A stretch of DNA of 64,000 bases from Lederbergia citri (GTDB taxonomy: Bacteria; Bacillota; Bacilli; Bacillales; Bacillaceae_C). The stretch covers positions 415,280-479,279 of the forward strand of contig NZ_JAGYPG010000002.1 in assembly GCF_018343625.1 (NCBI RefSeq), given 5' to 3'. A program made the position numbers and the translations under genes. This document shows, piece by piece, positions 42,201 through 51,189 of this stretch (within the stretch, counting starts at the first letter, position 1; each line of letters starts with the position of its first letter). The notes under the pieces were generated by a model. That model was not told the DNA's origin and did not search any database. It worked only from the letters and a program-made list of their open reading frames with translations.

Positions 42201-43163
42201 ATGGATAGCATGAAAGAACAACTTGTTATTTCCTATCAGAATCCAGTTGGAGGGATGACTGAGATTGGCGACCCGTTTGTTTTGAAAACAAATGATTTAT
42301 ATTATATGTTTGCCACTTCAGAACCATCAAGAGGTTTTAAAGTATGGAAATCTAAAAATCTCGTCGATTGGGATGATGAAGGATTGGCATATGATCATGA
42401 GATGCAGCCGGAAGAATGGGCTACTGGTGATTTTTGGGCACCGGAAGTAATTTATCATCGAAACAAATATTTTATGACTTACAGTGCGCGAGATAGGCAG
42501 GGACATCTTAAAATTGCTATCGCAGCAAGCGAAAGTCCATCGGGGCCGTTTATTGATATTTGTAAAGATATTGTCCGGCAGGAAGGTTCTTATATTGATG
42601 GGCATATTTTTAAAGAGGATGACGGTACACTTTTCTTCTATTATGTAAAGGATTGCTCTGAAAATATTATAAATGGAAAGCATGTGTCGCAAATTTTCGT
42701 TCAACCGTTGAATGATGACTTGACTCAATTAGTAGGTGAGCCTCAGCTTTTATTGGAGCCTGATTCTGAATGGGAAGGGTTGGACGCAGATTTTCAATGG
42801 AATGAGGGTCCATTTGTCATCAAGCATCAAGAAAAATACTATCTGATGTACTCAGCAAACTTTTTTGGGAGTGCGGACTATAGTGTTGGCTACGCTATTG
42901 CCGAGCATCCTATGGGGCACTTTATAAAGGCGGAGGAGAACCCTATTTTAGTAAAAGATCTCGAAAAAGGGATTTCTGGACCTGGGCATAATAGCGTGAC
43001 TACGAGCTTGAGTGGGAATGACATGTATATCGTATATCATACACATACGTTTCCTGACAATCCGAGCGGGAATCGTCAAATGAATATCGACCGCCTTTAT
43101 GTTGAAGATGGAAAATTAAAGGTAGATGGTCCAACTGCAAATAAACAATATATCTTTCTTTAG
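42201..43163 (+). CDS. Cytoplasmic GH43 arabinofuranosidase/xylosidase-like enzyme
   Basis: 320 residues, no signal peptide. Propeller catalytic residues: base Asp24 in EIGDPFV, Asp133 in GSYIDGHIF and acid Glu202 in QWNEGPFV; SGPGHNSV carries the central His. It is expected to remove arabinofuranosyl or xylosyl ends from imported oligosaccharides. GGAGG precedes the ATG. Last gene of the importer transcript before a palindromic intergenic element; it shares only family-level similarity with the membrane-anchored GH43 at 35953. Confidence 0.83.
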   Translation: MDSMKEQLVISYQNPVGGMTEIGDPFVLKTNDLYYMFATSEPSRGFKVWKSKNLVDWDDEGLAYDHEMQPEEWATGDFWAPEVIYHRNKYFMTYSARDRQGHLKIAIAASESPSGPFIDICKDIVRQEGSYIDGHIFKEDDGTLFFYYVKDCSENIINGKHVSQIFVQPLNDDLTQLVGEPQLLLEPDSEWEGLDADFQWNEGPFVIKHQEKYYLMYSANFFGSADYSVGYAIAEHPMGHFIKAEENPILVKDLEKGISGPGHNSVTTSLSGNDMYIVYHTHTFPDNPSGNRQMNIDRLYVEDGKLKVDGPTANKQYIFL

Positions 43164-43173
43164 TAAATGATTA

Positions 43174-43330
43174 AGAAAAGCGCAAGCGCCTTGCTCATCG
43201 ACGTACAAACTTCAGGGGCTTCGACTGAGATAAAGGAAACACGATGAGTCTGATAGGACGAATCGATGTTGACTTATCGTAGGGAGAAGGACAAGAAGTT
43301 TGCTAGTCGATAGGCGCTGGAGCTAGACAG
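43174..43330. repeat. Long imperfect palindromic intergenic element of Bacillaceae type
   Basis: AGCGCC (43185) pairs with GGCGCT (43313), ATCGAC (43197) with GTCGAT (43306), and CAAACTTC (43206) with GAAGTTTG (43295), giving one nested stem about 30 pairs long with bulges; an inner region ACGATGAGTC...GACTTATCGT may fold too. Elements beginning AAGCGCAAGCGCC and ending GGCGCTGGAGCTAGAC are familiar to me from intergenic regions of other Bacillaceae, though I cannot give a formal name. It may be a MITE-like repeat or a structured RNA at the 3' end of the GH43 transcript. Confidence 0.72.
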
Positions 43331-43405
43331 CAAAAGTCTAAATTCAAAAATATAGACTATAAAAAACTTATACTTTCTTATCTTTAGATAAAGGAGAATC
43401 ACAAC

Positions 43406-45208
43406 ATGGCTTATAAACAAGAATATCCAAGACCTCAATTCGTGAGGAAAGACTGGCTGAATTTGAATGGAGAATGGGATTTTACATTTGATCGAGAAAA
43501 TGTGGGTACAAAAGAGAAATGGTATCAAAAGCAGGAAGCATTTGACCGCAAAATAAATGTACCATTTGCCTATCAATCTCGTTTAAGCGGTATCCATGAT
43601 CCGTCCTTTTGTGATCAGGTATGGTATCGGAGAACATTCAATGTTGCGAAAGAGTGGCAAGATCAGCAAATCATCCTTCATTTCGGCGCTGTAGATTATC
43701 GTTCTTGGGTGTACATTAATGGTAAATTCGCAGGCTTCCATGAAGGAGGACATACTTCTTTTTCATTTAATATTACTGAATTTTTGACTTGGGAAAATGA
43801 AGAAATTGTAGTAAAGGTTGAGGATCCATCAACAGATGAAACCATCCCTCGTGGAAAGCAATTTTGGAAAGAACAATCAGAAGGCATTTGGTATACCCGA
43901 ACCACTGGTATTTGGCAAACAGTATGGCTAGAACCAGTCAATGAAGTGCGAATCGAAAAGTTACGGCTTACACCCGATATCGATGAAGGATATATTAACA
44001 TTGAATTCAATGTAACTGGTGATTTTTCAGGAAACGCTGCGAAAATAGATATACGTTTTAAGGGTGAACTTTTTGCAAGCGATACGTTCCATATTCAATC
44101 ACCTTATACTAAACGTTCCATTAATATTTATCAGCAACAAATTTTCAGAACTGCTTTCCATCATCAAGGCTTGAATTGGACACCCGAAACACCTAATTTG
44201 ATTGATATTAGCATTCAGTTGACAAATGAAAATGTAGTGTTGGATAAAATCGATTCCTATTTTGGGATGAGAAAAATTCATACTGAAAATGGAATGGTCT
44301 ATTTAAACAATCGTCCTTATTATCAAAAGCTTGTATTGGACCAAGGTTATTGGCCGGAAGGTTTATTAACGGCTCCTTCAGACGAAGATTTAAAGAAAGA
44401 CATTGAGTTGGCAAAAGAGATGGGCTTTAACGGATGTAGAAAGCATCAAAAGGTAGAAGATCCTCGATTCATGTATTGGGCAGACAAGCTTGGTTTTCTC
44501 GTCTGGGGTGAATGTGCGTCTTCTCCATACTATAGCGAAGAGGCAGCTGCTAGATTAACAAAAGAGTGGATAGAAATCATTGAAAGAGACTACAATCATC
44601 CTTCAGTCGTTGCCTGGGTTCCATTGAATGAAAGTTGGGGTGTTCCAACGATTAGAACGGATAAGCAACAACAACATCATTCATTGGCATTGTATCATTT
44701 GATACATTCGCTAGATAAGACACGTCCTGTTATTTCTAATGACGGTTGGGAATTAACGAAAACGGATATTTGCGCTATCCACAATTATAATCATGGTAAT
44801 AAAGAGGAGAATGCCAAGTATCAATATTACAAAGATTCATTGGCTACAAAAGAAAGCATCCTTCAAGCACAGCCAGCACATCGTCCAATATATGCTAATG
44901 GATTCAAACATGAAGGTGAACCAATCTTATTAACTGAATTTGGAGGCATTGGTTTTAAGGTAGGAGAAGAATCAGGATGGGGATATACTTCTGTTACAAA
45001 TACAGAAGAATTCGTCCAAGATTATAAGCGGATCATGGAAGCGGTATATGCCTCAAAAATCTTGCACGGTTTCTGTTACACGCAATTAACGGACGTTGAG
45101 CAAGAAATTAATGGATTACTTACGTATGACCGGAAACCAAAATGCGATTTAGCAAAAATTAAAGAAGCAAATGATATGTGGCATCAACCGATTGTTGATC
45201 ACTCATAA
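43406..45208 (+). CDS. Glycoside hydrolase family 2 enzyme (beta-galactosidase/arabinopyranosidase-like)
   Basis: 600 residues, no signal peptide. N-terminal sugar-binding domain (EYPRPQFVRKDWLNLNGEWD), Ig-like domain, then a TIM barrel with acid/base Glu409 in VPLNESWG and nucleophile Glu511 in LLTEFGGIG. It lacks the C-terminal domains of LacZ. The same short GH2 type is encoded at 59421. Substrates of this group include beta-galactosides, glucuronides and arabinopyranosides; context favours a side-chain sugar of arabinan or arabinogalactan. It has its own AAAGGAG ribosome site after a 240-base gap. Confidence 0.82.
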   Translation: MAYKQEYPRPQFVRKDWLNLNGEWDFTFDRENVGTKEKWYQKQEAFDRKINVPFAYQSRLSGIHDPSFCDQVWYRRTFNVAKEWQDQQIILHFGAVDYRSWVYINGKFAGFHEGGHTSFSFNITEFLTWENEEIVVKVEDPSTDETIPRGKQFWKEQSEGIWYTRTTGIWQTVWLEPVNEVRIEKLRLTPDIDEGYINIEFNVTGDFSGNAAKIDIRFKGELFASDTFHIQSPYTKRSINIYQQQIFRTAFHHQGLNWTPETPNLIDISIQLTNENVVLDKIDSYFGMRKIHTENGMVYLNNRPYYQKLVLDQGYWPEGLLTAPSDEDLKKDIELAKEMGFNGCRKHQKVEDPRFMYWADKLGFLVWGECASSPYYSEEAAARLTKEWIEIIERDYNHPSVVAWVPLNESWGVPTIRTDKQQQHHSLALYHLIHSLDKTRPVISNDGWELTKTDICAIHNYNHGNKEENAKYQYYKDSLATKESILQAQPAHRPIYANGFKHEGEPILLTEFGGIGFKVGEESGWGYTSVTNTEEFVQDYKRIMEAVYASKILHGFCYTQLTDVEQEINGLLTYDRKPKCDLAKIKEANDMWHQPIVDHS

Positions 45209-45219
45209 TCCAAAAACAT

Positions 45220-45256
45220 AAAAAATAAGCTAAAAATTTTTTAGCTTATTTTTTAT
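45220..45256. terminator. Bidirectional terminator after the GH2 gene
   Basis: AAAAAATAAGCTAAAAA pairs with TTTTTAGCTTATTTTTT around a minimal loop. T tracts occur in both directions, so it can also end the converging fucose-pathway operon. Confidence 0.9.
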
Positions 45257-45298
45257 TGCTTAAATTAGATTTCGAAGCATGCATAGCATGAATCTATT

Positions 45299-45715
45299 TT
45301 ATATAACTCCCTTTTTCAAAATAATATTTGCATACAACTCTTTTTCGCCAGTTGCTACAATGGCATAAGCATTTTTCGCGCGCTCGTAAAAAGCGAATCG
45401 TTCAACGTATTCAAAGGATTTTGTTACCTCAATAATAGTTTCATATTCTTTCCAAATCTTTGGCTCATACGGATCACCTGGTACAACTTTCATTAAAGCA
45501 ACAGGACGTTCAACATAGGCGTCCAAGGGCAAGAATTGTAAGATGGCCTTCAATAGTTCGGGAATGCCATGCCCGTCACAACGGATTAGTCTCCTTGCAT
45601 TGCTGCTAGCAGATGGAAAGTTTCCATCCGCCAATACAATTTCATCACCGTGGCCCATTTCCATTAACGTTTTCAGCAAATCTGGAGAAAGAATCGAAGG
45701 GATTCCTTTGAGCAT
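45299..45715 (-). CDS. fucU: L-fucose mutarotase, FucU/RbsD family
   Basis: About 138 residues. MGHGDEIVLADGNFP holds the catalytic His22/Asp24 region of the FucU family, and CDGHGIPELLKAILQFLPLD and YERAKNAYAIVATGE match the rest. It interconverts alpha and beta anomers of L-fucose. The start MLKGIPSIL has GAGGAG upstream, overlapping the stop of the preceding gene. Last gene of the operon; supports fucose (or an L-galacto-configured sugar) as the substrate of the pathway. Confidence 0.85.
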   Translation of the reverse strand: MLKGIPSILSPDLLKTLMEMGHGDEIVLADGNFPSASSNARRLIRCDGHGIPELLKAILQFLPLDAYVERPVALMKVVPGDPYEPKIWKEYETIIEVTKSFEYVERFAFYERAKNAYAIVATGEKELYANIILKKGVI

Positions 45716-45719
45716 ATCC

Positions 45720-46610
45720 TCACTCCTCAATAAAATAATTTGTGAGTGCACCTAATTTTTCAATCTCAACTGTAACGATATCGCCCGGCTGAAGATAGTG
45801 TTGTTTGTCCTCCGGATAACCCATGACGACGCCCTCTGGTGTTCCCGTTAAAATAATATCACCTGGTTCTAATGTCATATGCTGCGATATGTAGCTGACA
45901 ATTTCAGCACAATTAAAAATCATATCGGATGTGTTGGAATCTTGTCTTAACTCGCCATTTACATACGTTTTGAGCGAAAGATTATTTGGATCTCCGACTT
46001 CATCTGCCGTTACTAAAAATGGTCCTACTGGGCTAAATTTATCGCATGACTTTCCAAGCAACCATTGAGGCGTTCTCAACTGTAAATCTCTTGCAGACAA
46101 GTCGTTTACCGTACAATAACCAAACACGTGATCCAATGCAGCATCCACTTCAACGTATTTAGCTTTTTTTCCAATAACGATTCCGAGCTCCACCTCGTAG
46201 TCTAGTTTTTTTGTCACTTTCGGAACTGGAATTTCATCCTTATGTCCCGTTAACGTATTGTCGAATTTATTGAATAAAATAGGAACTTCCGGGTATGGAG
46301 CGTTTGTTTCATCTGCGTGTTTCCTGTAATTCAAGCCGACGCAAATAATTTTATGAGGTCTTGTGACACATGGACCCCAAGTGATTTCATCTTCATTTAC
46401 GAAAACTGCCTTCTTTTCACTAATTGAATAGTCGATAAAATCCTGAAGCCTTGTCACTTCTTCTGTAGAACCAGAAATAAAATCCATGATATCTGTTTTA
46501 ATATCAAAATTAATTCCATTTTTTACAGAAGCGGAAATATCTAATATCCCCTGTTCTGTTTTAACTCCCAGCTTATGTACTCCTTTATCAATAAACGTTA
46601 ATAGCTTCAT
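45720..46610 (-). CDS. Fumarylacetoacetate hydrolase-family enzyme, probable 2,4-diketo-3-deoxy-L-fuconate hydrolase
   Basis: 296 residues. The FAH core begins at KIICVGLNYRKHADE; metal ligands are Glu139 and Glu141 in DYEVELGIVIG and Asp170 in YCTVNDLSARD. In the oxidative L-fucose pathway this family splits 2,4-diketo-3-deoxy-L-fuconate into pyruvate and L-lactate. The assignment is by operon context with a fucose mutarotase, two SDRs, an enolase-fold dehydratase and a fucosidase. GAGAGGAG precedes the ATG. Confidence 0.8.
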   Translation of the reverse strand: MKLLTFIDKGVHKLGVKTEQGILDISASVKNGINFDIKTDIMDFISGSTEEVTRLQDFIDYSISEKKAVFVNEDEITWGPCVTRPHKIICVGLNYRKHADETNAPYPEVPILFNKFDNTLTGHKDEIPVPKVTKKLDYEVELGIVIGKKAKYVEVDAALDHVFGYCTVNDLSARDLQLRTPQWLLGKSCDKFSPVGPFLVTADEVGDPNNLSLKTYVNGELRQDSNTSDMIFNCAEIVSYISQHMTLEPGDIILTGTPEGVVMGYPEDKQHYLQPGDIVTVEIEKLGALTNYFIEE

Positions 46611-46631
46611 AGTTTGTTTCTCCTCTCATGA

Positions 46632-47405
46632 TTACGCATTTTTTCCAAAAATCACACCGCCATCAATATAAAGGGGAGACCCCATCATAAAGGAAGACTC
46701 ATCCGATGCTAAAAATAAGGCAGCATTTGCGACATCCTCCGGCTTTCCCAATTCCCCGCTTAATTGCCTTTTTTTAATTCCTGCAATTGCTTCAGTCGGA
46801 TCGTCATAAGCAGATTTTAAATAGTTCTCGACAAATGGTGTATAAATCGTTCCTGGAAGGATGGCGTTCACACGAATATTATAGGGTGCATAGTCAACTT
46901 GCATTGCTTTAGTAAGGGAAAGGACTGCTCCCTTTGTTGCCGAATATAAGGCTCTTTTTAAAAGTCCTATTTCAGCGGCACATGATGACATATTGATGAT
47001 ACATCCGCTTTTTTCTTCCATCATATACGGAACGATATATTTGCAAGGCAAATATACTCCTTTTACATTGACACTCATGACCTTGTCCCAGACATCTGGT
47101 TCGACTTCATCAATCCGACCGACATTGCTGATTCCTGCATTATTGAATAAAATATCGATTTTTCCATAGTTCCCAATCGCAAATTGCGTTAACGCTTGAA
47201 CGTCTACAGGATTTGTCACATCAGCTAAAAAGAAAGAGGCACTGCCGCCATTCTTTCTGATTTCTTCCACTGTTTCTTCTCCATGCTCCTGATGAATATC
47301 ATTAATGATCACATGAGCACCTTCGGAAGCGAAACGGAGTGCAGAAGCTCTTCCAATTCCGCTTCCTGATCCTGTTATAATGGCAATTTTCCCTGCTAAT
47401 CTCAT
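46632..47405 (-). CDS. Short-chain dehydrogenase, probable 2-keto-3-deoxy-L-fuconate dehydrogenase
   Basis: 257 residues, classical SDR: TGSGSGIG (11-18), NNAG (88-91), catalytic Ser140, Tyr154 and Lys158. Asp36 at the end of the second strand predicts NAD+ use. It starts in a four-base overlap (ATGA) with the upstream SDR gene. In the known pathway one SDR oxidises L-fucose and another oxidises 2-keto-3-deoxy-L-fuconate at C4. Which of the two genes does which step is inferred from overall resemblance and is uncertain. Confidence 0.75.
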   Translation of the reverse strand: MRLAGKIAIITGSGSGIGRASALRFASEGAHVIINDIHQEHGEETVEEIRKNGGSASFFLADVTNPVDVQALTQFAIGNYGKIDILFNNAGISNVGRIDEVEPDVWDKVMSVNVKGVYLPCKYIVPYMMEEKSGCIINMSSCAAEIGLLKRALYSATKGAVLSLTKAMQVDYAPYNIRVNAILPGTIYTPFVENYLKSAYDDPTEAIAGIKKRQLSGELGKPEDVANAALFLASDESSFMMGSPLYIDGGVIFGKNA

Positions 47406-48217
47406 GTCAAAGCCTCCCTTTCATGCTGCATATGATCTTCTGGTTGGGCTGCTTTAACAGTTAATCCTCCATCTACCATTAAGAGATGACCATTAATTTG
47501 CATCGCCTCTTCAGATGCTAAAAAGACGACAGCATCACCGATTTGTTTTTCTGTCCCTAATCTTTTCATTGGATTTGCTTGTATTTCTTTTTCACGAATG
47601 GCAGAATCCGCTAAATACTCCCTGCACATTTCTGTATCAATTGTACTAGGTCCGACTGCATTGACATTAATATTAAATTGGCCAAGCTCGATAGCGAGAG
47701 CCTTTGTCAGTTGATGCGCCGCTGCTTTTGATGAAATATAGTGAGGTATAACTGGGCTCGTCACAAGTAAACTAGCCGTCGATGCGATATTGATGATTTT
47801 TCCATATCGCTTTTGGATCATCTGAGGTGCTACTCTCTGAGAGGTAAGAAAAATGGATTTTACATTTGTTTGATACGTTGCATCCCATATGTCTTCGGTG
47901 ACTTTAAGGAATGGTTGAAAAGGAGCAACGCCTGCATTATTGACTAAAATGTCTACTGGACCTAATTCCTTTTCAACCTCGCTAATCATACGATCTACTT
48001 CATTTTTCACGCCTACATTCGCTTCTACAATCATATATTTTCCAGAAAAATGAGTTTGCAAGTTTGAAAGGACTGACTCCGCTTCTTCTTTCTGTTCTGC
48101 CGATTTATAATTGATGGCGACATGTGCTCCTTCTTCTGCAAGTCCCTCCGCAATAGCCGCTCCAATGCCTCTACTAGCTCCGGTTACTAGCGCAACCCGA
48201 TCTTTTAGCCTATTCAT
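47402..48217 (-). CDS. Short-chain dehydrogenase, probable L-fucose dehydrogenase
   Basis: 271 residues, classical SDR: TGASRGIG (12-19), NNAG, active-site Ser146, Tyr160 and Lys164. Arg17 in the glycine motif and no acid at the end of the second strand suggest NADP+ can be used. A C-terminal tail (about 255-271) extends past the usual GG end. It probably oxidises L-fucose to L-fucono-lactone. No lactonase gene is seen; the lactone may open spontaneously or by an enzyme elsewhere. AAGGAGG precedes the ATG. Confidence 0.72.
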   Translation of the reverse strand: MNRLKDRVALVTGASRGIGAAIAEGLAEEGAHVAINYKSAEQKEEAESVLSNLQTHFSGKYMIVEANVGVKNEVDRMISEVEKELGPVDILVNNAGVAPFQPFLKVTEDIWDATYQTNVKSIFLTSQRVAPQMIQKRYGKIINIASTASLLVTSPVIPHYISSKAAAHQLTKALAIELGQFNINVNAVGPSTIDTEMCREYLADSAIREKEIQANPMKRLGTEKQIGDAVVFLASEEAMQINGHLLMVDGGLTVKAAQPEDHMQHEREALT

Positions 48218-48229
48218 CGGTAAACCTCC

Positions 48230-49327
48230 TTATCCAATTCGGCATTCAGTCAACACTTTATCCGTGAACTTACATCCTAATCCAGGCTCTTCTGGCAATG
48301 TATAATAGCCATTCACCACTTTTATGGGATTTTCCCAAATATCGGCGATCGATTCGTAGCAATACTCGACCATCGGAACATTCGAAGAAGCTGCCGCCAG
48401 TTGGACATGTAATTTTTGCTGAACATTCGTATGTGGAATGACTTCAAGATTATAACAACGAGCGAGAGCCGCAACATCCAACCATTCATCGATACCTGAT
48501 AGTTTCGTAGCATCCGCTTGAACGATATCGACCGCCCCCATCTCGATGTAATCGCGGAAATCATATTTCGTATAAATCGTTTCCCCGACAGCTATTGGTA
48601 AATCTAAAGTCCGTGCCAACTCTGCGTGAGCCCTTTTATCAAAAGGATTCATCGGCTCTTCAAGCCAATACACATCAAATTCTTCAAATTTCCTGCCCCA
48701 AACGATCGATGTTTTTAAATCCCAAACCGTGTTAACATCGACCATTAATTTAATGTTGTCGCCAATCGCTTTTCGGACTGCCTTCACTCTTTCATAATCT
48801 TCACGTGGATCAGGCAAACCGACCTTCATTTTTACAGCATCAAATCCCCGTTCGATTAAAGCTGTCATATCTCGAATTAGTTCATCCTGCGTCACCTGCA
48901 GCCAGCCGCCATCCGTGTTATACGCCTTCACCTTATCTTTGACAGGACCGAGGTATTTCCATAATGGTAGATTGGCAATCTTCAATTTTATATCCCACAA
49001 AGCCATCTCAACCGCACAAAGACCAACTCGTGTAACACCAACCTGTCCAATAAAATGATTCGTATAATGCAACTCTCGTAAAATATTTTTATACATAAGC
49101 GGATCTTTCCCTATTAATTTAGGAGCGTATGTATCATCGATAATTGCTTGAACAGCTCTTGTCCCTTTTGTATAGTTCCAATTAAATCCCCAGCCACTGA
49201 TACCTTCGTCTGTGTCGATGCGGATCGCAATAAACTCAACGCCCTCAAGCCTTGTTTGCGAGTCAGTAATCGCCCGCTGTTTTAAAGGTACATCTAATAA
49301 GTACGTTTCAACATGAGTAATCTTCAT
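48230..49327 (-). CDS. Enolase-superfamily sugar-acid dehydratase, probable L-fuconate dehydratase
   Basis: 365 residues, mandelate racemase subgroup. The KxK motif is Lys166/Lys168, metal ligands Asp197, Glu223 and Glu249, and the His-Asp dyad His299/Asp272; all match mandelate racemase spacing. Such enzymes dehydrate aldonic acids to 2-keto-3-deoxy acids. Known fuconate dehydratases are longer (about 440 residues), so the substrate is inferred from the fucosidase, mutarotase and FAH genes rather than from motifs. First intact gene of the operon, with AGGAGG upstream and a cre-like site before it. Confidence 0.75.
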   Translation of the reverse strand: MKITHVETYLLDVPLKQRAITDSQTRLEGVEFIAIRIDTDEGISGWGFNWNYTKGTRAVQAIIDDTYAPKLIGKDPLMYKNILRELHYTNHFIGQVGVTRVGLCAVEMALWDIKLKIANLPLWKYLGPVKDKVKAYNTDGGWLQVTQDELIRDMTALIERGFDAVKMKVGLPDPREDYERVKAVRKAIGDNIKLMVDVNTVWDLKTSIVWGRKFEEFDVYWLEEPMNPFDKRAHAELARTLDLPIAVGETIYTKYDFRDYIEMGAVDIVQADATKLSGIDEWLDVAALARCYNLEVIPHTNVQQKLHVQLAAASSNVPMVEYCYESIADIWENPIKVVNGYYTLPEEPGLGCKFTDKVLTECRIG

Positions 49328-49342
49328 AAAAAATCCTCCTTT

Positions 49343-49356
49343 AGTTAACGCTTACA
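49343..49356. promoter_or_regulatory. cre-like site before the fucose-pathway operon
   Basis: The reverse complement TGTAAGCGTTAACT matches the cre consensus TGWAANCGNTNWCA at 13 of 14 positions. It lies between the GH29 gene and the dehydratase gene, so it could act as promoter-proximal control or as a roadblock. Confidence 0.6.
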
Positions 49357-49360
49357 TTTA

Positions 49361-50817
49361 TTAATCTAATACAACTTTGAAAACGACTGGCGTTGCACTT
49401 TTAACAGTAGTTGTTTGAAGCATTAATGCATCTTCTGTTCGATTCCAGTTTGGTTTTTCATCGAAACTTAAAATCGAAATATCTTTAATGATACCGTGGA
49501 AAAGTGATGATTTTTCCCCTAGCGATTTGATTCGAACCTCTCCATCTTCTGGATACACTAGACCGTTGCATATAAATTGCTTCCTTTTCTTGTGAAACGA
49601 ATATCTTCACTCGTAAAAACTTTCGCCGATTGATCCGTAAATTGGCCTTCTTCCACATTATTTGGCCCTTCACCGAAGGTTTTCCAATAAGTCGTGTCGT
49701 AAATCGCTTCTCCATTTACTTTCAGCCAATCACCGACCTCTAAAAGAATGGCTTTATCCTCTGCCGGAATCGTACCATCCGCTTTTGGACCGATATTTAA
49801 TAGTAATGCACCATTTTTACTCACGATGTCTACCAAATTCTGAATGATTTCGACAGAAGACTTATAATCATTGTCCGGTGTATAGCACCAAGAATTTCTA
49901 GCGACAGACGTACAAGTTTGCCAAAAATATGGCTTCAGTTCGGCAAAATGACCTCTTTCCATATCAGGCACCGCACTCCCGAATACAAAGGCATCGAATT
50001 TATAATTGATGGCAACTTGGTAGCCCCATTCTTCGGCATGGTTATAATAGTAGGCTGCAAATTTTTTCAAATACGGCTTAAAAGCTTCCGTCTGAATCCA
50101 CCAATCGAAATACAGGACCTTCGGCTTGTAGTTGTCAATCAATTCGCAACACCGAATTAACCAATCTTCCAGAAATTCTTCGGTTGGTTTCGGAGCATAG
50201 ATATCGTGAAGCTCCTCCTCAGGCATCGACGGCCAATACAAATCTCCGCATACGAGCGGTTCTTTAATATCCGAATCAAATTCTTTCCCGCCCGACATGA
50301 AAAACCAATGCTCCGCTCGATGTGAGGAAACTGTCAGCTCCAACCCCTGCTCTTCAAAAGCGCTTTTCATCTCTCCAAGCAGATCCCGCTTCGGCCCCAT
50401 TTCATGCGCGTTAAAAGATGAAATATTACTCTTATATAGTTGAAATCCGTCATGATGTTCTGCAACAGGCATAATATATTTCGCACCAGATTGTTTAAAA
50501 AGCTCCGCCCATTCCTCTGCATGAAAGTTTTCTGCTTTAAACATCGGGATAAAATCCTTATAACCGAAATCTTTATGCTCCCCATACACTTCAAGGTGAT
50601 GCTTATATTCATCGGAGCCTTGAATATACATATTTCGCGGATACCATTCATTTTTAAAAGCTGGGACCGAATACACTCCCCAATGAATGAAAATTCCAAA
50701 CTTCGCTTGTCTGTACCATTCGGGAACCTGGATTTGCGATAATGACTCCCAGTCAGCTTTAAATCGACCCTTGGCTATCGTGTCATCAATCATCTTTAAA
50801 TATTCCTGTTTGTCCAT
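49361..50817 (-). pseudogene. GH29 alpha-L-fucosidase, frameshifted near the C-terminus
   Basis: From MDKQEYLKMI (AAAGGA upstream) the frame covers the catalytic domain, with QAKFGIFIHWGVYSVPAF, KYIMPVAEHHDGF and the nucleophile Asp238 in VLYFDWW. It stops at 49558 after LYATV. The next frame continues YPEDGEVRIKSLGE to VVFKVVLD, the usual C-terminal beta-sandwich. Restoring one base near 49558-49562 (GTCTAG to GTCCTAG) would read LYATVLVYPEDGEV. No slippery heptamer is evident, so this is a mutation or an assembly error. The catalytic domain itself is intact and may still fold. It would release fucose for the downstream pathway. Confidence 0.85.
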
Positions 50818-50958
50818 CCTGTCATCCTTTCCTATTGAGCTATATATCATATTCTGCATAATTCACTAGAATCCTTGATAATTTCTGATTTTTCTTTAAA
50901 GAGTTTTGTCCGCATACGTAAATAATTTTAAGGAATACTATTCCTTGGAGGTGATGTT

Positions 50959-51093
50959 GTGTCGAAAGGAAGAAAAGCTGACCCATCCACGATTGGTTTG
51001 GGATCTTCACAAACTATGGCGCAAGGAACAACAACGAGGGAAACTGGAATCAAAAAGGATTCTTCAAGAAAGAAAAATAAGAAAGAACTTTAA
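50959..51093 (+). CDS. Small basic protein, YuzL-like
   Basis: 44 codons from a GTG with TTGGAGGTGA four bases upstream, one of the best ribosome sites in the window. It reads MSKGRKADPSTIGLGSS, then a TTTRETG turn and a Lys/Arg-rich tail RKKNKKEL. The pattern of K-x-D-P-S...GTTTRETG resembles YuzL-type small proteins found in spore formers, of unknown role. A strong terminator follows 15 bases later. A longer frame overlaps it but uses no good ribosome site. Confidence 0.65.
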   Translation: MSKGRKADPSTIGLGSSQTMAQGTTTRETGIKKDSSRKKNKKEL

Positions 51094-51107
51094 TATGTTT
51101 ATTATTT

Positions 51108-51156
51108 AAATAAGTAAAACAGACGGAAACATATTCCATCTGTTTTGCTTATTTTT
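51108..51156. terminator. Terminator after the small YuzL-like gene
   Basis: AAATAAG-AAAACAGA-GGAA pairs with TTCC-TCTGTTTT-CTTATTT across a short loop, then TTTT. The long AT-rich stem is nearly symmetric, so it may also serve the converging glyoxalase-fold gene. Confidence 0.88.
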
Positions 51157-51189
51157 TATAAATAATGATCCTTGCTTTAATACATCCGC

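Noticed and set aside
49558..49562. Programmed frameshift in the GH29 gene
   Set aside because: No slippery heptamer or strong downstream structure is visible; a one-base loss explains the break more simply.
50906..51109. 67-codon frame on the plus strand
   Set aside because: It has no good ribosome site and overlaps the 44-codon frame that has an excellent one.
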